Origin: an uncultured Muribaculaceae bacterium
GTDB lineage: Bacteria; Bacteroidota; Bacteroidia; Bacteroidales; Muribaculaceae
DNA: 64,000 nucleotides
NCBI GenBank assembly: GCA_947627615.1
Contig: CANQWS010000003.1
Location: 1-64,000 of the forward strand
Direction: 5' to 3'
How positions within the stretch are numbered: the first letter of the stretch is position 1; each line of letters starts with the position of its first letter. Below the pieces are notes generated by a model. The model was not told where the DNA came from and did not search any database. It saw only the letters and a program-made list of their open reading frames with translations. This document shows positions 63,711-64,000 of the stretch, piece by piece. The translations under genes and the position numbers were made by a program.

Positions 63711-64000
63711 GTATGCCACGGTGCGTTATGTGCCGCGGGTTGAGCGCGAGGAATTCATCAACGTGGGCCTCGCCATGATGTGCAAGCGCCAGCGCTGGCT
63801 CAAGCTGCGCGTGAAGGCCGACCGCGGGCGCCTGTCGCTGTTTTCGGGCGAGGCCGACGTGGACGAGGTCATGGCCCATCTCCACGGCTTCGAGTCCATA
63901 GCCGACGGATGCCGTGATGCCGGCCCGATGGCGGACTGCCCGGTTGAGGAACGGTTCCGCTGGCTTACGGCCGAAAAGAGCGCCTGCCTGCAGACCTCGC
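63688..64000 (+). CDS. DUF3037 protein (3' end outside window)
   Basis: The first 104 codons are present and the frame runs off the right edge. The N-terminus EYATVRYVPRVEREEFINVGL is the DUF3037 signature, followed by MMCKRQRWLKLRV and an acidic helix. The ATG at 63688 lies within the end of the HipA-like kinase gene (23 bp overlap), which implies translational coupling and joint action. The molecular function of DUF3037 is unknown. Confidence 0.82.
   Translation, partial: MQENHLYEYATVRYVPRVEREEFINVGLAMMCKRQRWLKLRVKADRGRLSLFSGEADVDEVMAHLHGFESIADGCRDAGPMADCPVEERFRWLTAEKSACLQTS

Overview
This window comes from a bacterium of the order Bacteroidales, most likely a GC-rich gut member such as the Muribaculaceae. 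The family is an inference; the order is well supported. Support for the order: PorV of the type IX secretion system, a SecDF fusion, a PlsC-like/GNAT acyltransferase pair matching the glycine-lipid genes glsA and glsB, DUF4199/DUF3256/DUF6452/DUF6048 proteins, and many promoters with the Bacteroidetes -33 TTTG and -7 TAnnTTTG elements. Most genes are ordinary chromosomal genes. No rRNA, tRNA or CRISPR array was seen.

Layout. 1-2.7 kb: two overlapping DNA methyltransferase genes on the minus strand. One runs off the left edge; the other is interrupted by an in-frame TGA. 2.9-17.4 kb (minus): a secreted GH2 beta-galactosidase with a lectin domain, ispF-porV, mdh, a flavodiiron protein, a Cof-type phosphatase with a histidine kinase, xseB/xseA, a DUF3256 protein and a DEAD-box helicase. 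17.4-26.1 kb is an accessory pocket: a DUF1016 nuclease remnant, a DUF2339 membrane protein, a deleted four-helix-bundle gene, a Fic protein with inverted operator-like half-sites, a 7-alpha-hydroxysteroid dehydrogenase-like enzyme, a cysteine desulfidase, and the frameshifted tail of an Rhs protein carrying an M91 metallopeptidase toxin, followed by a frameshifted small lipoprotein (candidate immunity gene).

26.3-36.4 kb (minus): secDF, a sugar-kinase-like phosphotransferase, a beta-helix lipoprotein, and an intact terminase-like ATPase/nuclease next to an 830-residue phage-type protein, with no other phage genes. 36.5-51.4 kb (plus) is a long, tightly packed run: a tiny protein that is little more than a T9SS sorting domain, lptE, a TPR-like protein, secG, a CBS-nucleotidyltransferase, obg, pgeF, glsA-glsB, DUF4199, a glycosyltransferase, DUF6452/DUF6048, an SDR, rpiB, a NeuC-type epimerase and a LytS/LytTR two-component pair. 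The SRP RNA gene lies on the minus strand at 51.4 kb with its own promoter and terminator.

51.5-64 kb: a clan GH-D glycoside hydrolase, an MscS-type channel, transketolase with a hairpin in its leader, a small barrel protein, rpsU, a GNAT toxin-antitoxin-like pair, a CoA-transferase, miaB, and a HipA-like kinase paired with a DUF3037 protein that runs off the right edge.

The most notable signals are the Fic operator-like sites, the broken Rhs-M91 toxin/lipoprotein module, the isolated terminase pair, the nonsense codon in the methylase, the sorting-domain-only T9SS protein, and an unusual apical loop in the SRP RNA.
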